This document shows positions 61,633-64,000 of a stretch of DNA of 64,000 nt, piece by piece; the first letter of the stretch is position 1, and the number at the start of each line of letters is the position of its first letter. The notes beneath the pieces are model-generated. The model was not told the origin of the DNA, did not search any database, and saw only the letters and a program-made list of their open reading frames with translations. The DNA lies in the NCBI GenBank assembly GCA_963576785.1, contig OY756140.1, positions 2,914,001 to 2,978,000 on the forward strand, written 5' to 3'. This stretch comes from Chlorophyllum brunneum (Eukaryota > Basidiomycota > Agaricomycetes > Agaricales > Agaricaceae). Position numbers and translations under genes: made by a program.

Positions 61633-64000
61633 ATGGACCAACCCGAGAACCTGTTGCCTACTTTCCCTGCGAAACCTTACAGTCATCTTCCCACTCCTCA
61701 GAGGTCAGTGCAAAGTCTTTTTCGTCTAGTTCCATTCGGGTTCTGGGATTAGCGCTCAATTTTTTTACACTGTAGTCCTAATAATATTGCTCGCTATGTT
61801 GGGGACATACCCCACACGCCTCGTTCTCCCTTACCCCTTGTGTATGTCCTCAACGTCCACCTATCCAACAATGCCCCAATTTTTTTTTCAGACCTCATCC
61901 TGGTGCGTCGAGCCCGCCTTCTTATCAGAGGCTAGCGGCCCAAAACAGGTGAGCATCTTGCATGTGGACCTTTTAACACAGCTCACATGCAAGATCACAG
62001 GTCTGCCGAGGCCACACCTACCAGAGGCCACGGGTCGAAGCAATGTATGACGCCTGAGTCGAGGTCGGTGGATCATTCCATTCTTCGACACCAAACTCAA
62101 AACAGTACTGGACAGTCCGACCTGCAATTTGCGCACAACTCCTCCACCGCGCATCGGGTTTCAAGCCACGCCCCCCATTCGGTAAGATTCTTCAATGATT
62201 GGCACACCCAATCCGCCAACCATCTCTCCCTACTAGCTCCAGTAGAAATGACACGGGCTCACTGACCCCGAAACACAGCAAGCCTTCGTATGTAGATTTC
62301 ACTTGTTAAACCTGCAAATCTAACAAAACATTCCTTCAGCAGTGGTCTCACTCTGGAACTCGCTGCATCAGGCACTTCTCCCTTAGCGCCTTCCCCGCAC
62401 ATCTCCTCGCCCGCTTCAGCAGCGTCTGAACACTCTTCCCGTCTCTCCTCTCCTTTCATAAACAGACTCTCCGTAGCAGAACGAGAGCGCCTTGCGAGAA
62501 GAAAACAAACCTTTTCCGCACCTGCAAGTCCTTTACCCATGGACATTGACGACGTATTCTCTAGTCCTCCAGTTTCTCCACTCGTTCGACATCAACATCA
62601 AGACATAATGGATGTTTCTACCCCACCTGTTTCACCACCTCCACAAGCATCAACCTCAGCGACTATGGTAGCAGGTGGTGAGATTGAGAGGATTCGACAG
62701 GCTCTGATTGAAGACCGCCTTGCCCAGATTCGGGAGGCGGAAACCCGGAGACCCGATTACCTCAAGCGCATCAAAAGACCGCTATCAGACGTTGACTCAA
62801 GCATGTTCGCTGATGATGTAGAACAAGACCGAGGTTTCGTCGTCGGCATCACTGAGAGCCCAAACAAGGGGAGACGACTTAAGCTGTTTCAAGAGACTTC
62901 GGAGGAGAGTTTCGAAGAGAGTTTGATGGCCGGTGGATATGGTCGATATGTGAGTATCTGCCAGTTTACCCCCTTGTAGCAGTTTTTAATGCAAGCACTT
63001 CCAGAGGACTAACGACTGGGTTCGCCAGCCTCAACCCCTTGCATTCCTTGGGCCAAATAGTGCTGGTGGACCAAACGTGGCAGAGATACTCGTCGAGCGT
63101 GTTGAAGAGGTACCACCCAGTGGGAAGGAGCTCAAAAAGCGAAAGCGGCTAGAGGCCTTCCGTTCGGGCGCTAGGTCCAGGCCTAAACTCGCTGCCGTAG
63201 ACTTGGTAGGCAAGGGTCGTGTCCTACTAGAGTTACCCAGCGAGGACAGGCCAATGATCCCCGAAACCTCAGAACCAAGTCCCTCAAAAAGACGAAGTAC
63301 AGGTAGCAAGCGCAAGCGCAAGAGTGCCGATCTCACACCTGGAAAAGTCAGACCACAACCTGTGGAGGAGCTTGAGCGACCGAACTGGCCGGATAACGAG
63401 TTCCCTTGGAGGTTACGAAAGGAGGAACGCAATGAAGCGGAGAAAGCAATGGAAGATGAACGTCTGAAGTGGATCGAGAAATTTTTGGACCGGGATACGG
63501 ATGATGAAGATGAGGGCGAAGAGACCCCAACGATCACTGCAGCTGATGAGGATGACGAGATTCTTCCTTCATCGAAGTGGGGTTTAGTGTATGAGGATGA
63601 GGCGGATAAGCCAGTGCCTGTGAGAATGGGGCGCGGCAAAATGGTCCCTCTACTCGCTCACCCAGAGAATCTTCGGCGAGCAAATGTAAAGAAAAAGAGC
63701 GTGTTTCCAAGCGATCCTGCGGACGCCCGTGCAGCTCTATTGGCCAAGAAGAGTGTACGGGCACTGGCCTATCGTAATCAGCGGAGAAGGCGGGAGCTGG
63801 CTGAAGATGGTAACGAGAGTGCGGTGATCTGTATCTGTAATGGCAGGGACGATGGCAGAGAACTCGTTCAATGCGATGGATGTCAGACCTGGTATCATTT
63901 GCAGTGCATCGGGATTCATAATATCGCAGAATTGGGGCGAGAAGAAGATGCTTGGTTCTGCCGGAGTTGCGTAATGAGAGTAAGGTCTCCATCGCCAGTG
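61633..64000 (+). CDS. PHD-finger protein (part of the gene; cut by window end)
   Basis: The gene starts at ATG 61633 and runs past the window. Supported exons: 61633-61703, 61776-61841, 61892-61948, about 62059-62181, 62237-62287, 62340-62949 and 63029 onwards. The fourth exon start is the weakest point; its acceptor could differ. The product is mostly disordered, rich in Pro, Ser and charged residues, with a Lys/Arg block (KRRSTGSKRKRKS) that could be a nuclear signal. The visible end holds a PHD zinc finger: CICNGRDDGRELVQCDGCQ, then WYHLQCIGI and WFCRSC, giving the C4HC3 ligand order. PHD fingers usually read histone H3 tails, often methylated Lys4, so this is probably a chromatin reader. 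The 3' part and true length are not visible. Confidence 0.75.

Noticed and set aside
63031..63639. Minus-strand frame of 202 codons, Ser rich
   Set aside because: Mirror image of the PHD-gene exon; the plus strand encodes the recognisable protein.

Overview
This window comes from a filamentous basidiomycete, most likely an Agaricomycete (mushroom/wood-decay type). The evidence is the very short (about 45-65 nt) and frequent GT-AG introns, several coding exons of only 6-18 nt, many closely spaced head-to-head gene pairs, and the gene content itself: a fungal ADAM protease, the Ssn6/Cyc8 corepressor, Erf4, a Yap1-type bZIP factor, an AA9 polysaccharide monooxygenase and an SCP2-type thiolase. 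I see no bacterial features, CRISPR array or intact transposon.

Layout. 0-4 kb: ADAM-type membrane metalloprotease (+). 3.8-8.1 kb: no recognisable gene. 8.1-10.8 kb: mitochondrial ClpP (-) and the nuclear-envelope protein Brl1/Brr6 (+), sharing a 197-bp promoter. 10.8-16 kb: sparse, holding a 60-aa SERF-family gene (-). 16-19.9 kb: Ssn6/Cyc8 (+). 19.9-25.2 kb: no recognisable gene. 25.2-27.1 kb: Erf4 (+). 28.2-30.4 kb: Yap1-like bZIP (+). From 32 kb the region is dense: Ku80 (-) head to head with a Snf2/Sth1 remodeller (+); SRP68 (-) with start codons only 9 bp from Get3 (+); mitochondrial DNA polymerase gamma (-); an F-box protein (-); an ABC half-transporter (-); an AA9 LPMO (+); a peroxisomal SCP2-type thiolase (-); Dnmt2 (-); and a PHD-finger protein (+) cut by the window end.

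The genes are mostly core eukaryotic housekeeping functions: transcription and chromatin, DNA repair, ER targeting, organelle maintenance and lipid metabolism. They do not form an operon or an obvious dedicated pathway. For nearly all genes I rebuilt exon structure by joining GT-AG introns and requiring the frame to stay open; for most, the summed exon length is a multiple of three and the product matches the expected family. Boundaries were not checked against transcripts.

I did not find a clear previously undescribed system. The most unusual items are the functionally critical microexons (the ADAM third zinc histidine, a ClpP hexanucleotide exon, an 8-nt LPMO exon), the Get3 P-loop split over three exons, the 9-bp SRP68/Get3 spacer, a noncanonical Pro-Ala-Cys catalytic motif in Dnmt2, a repeated nine-residue motif in the mitochondrial polymerase, and a possible unassigned small membrane-protein gene near 54.8 kb.
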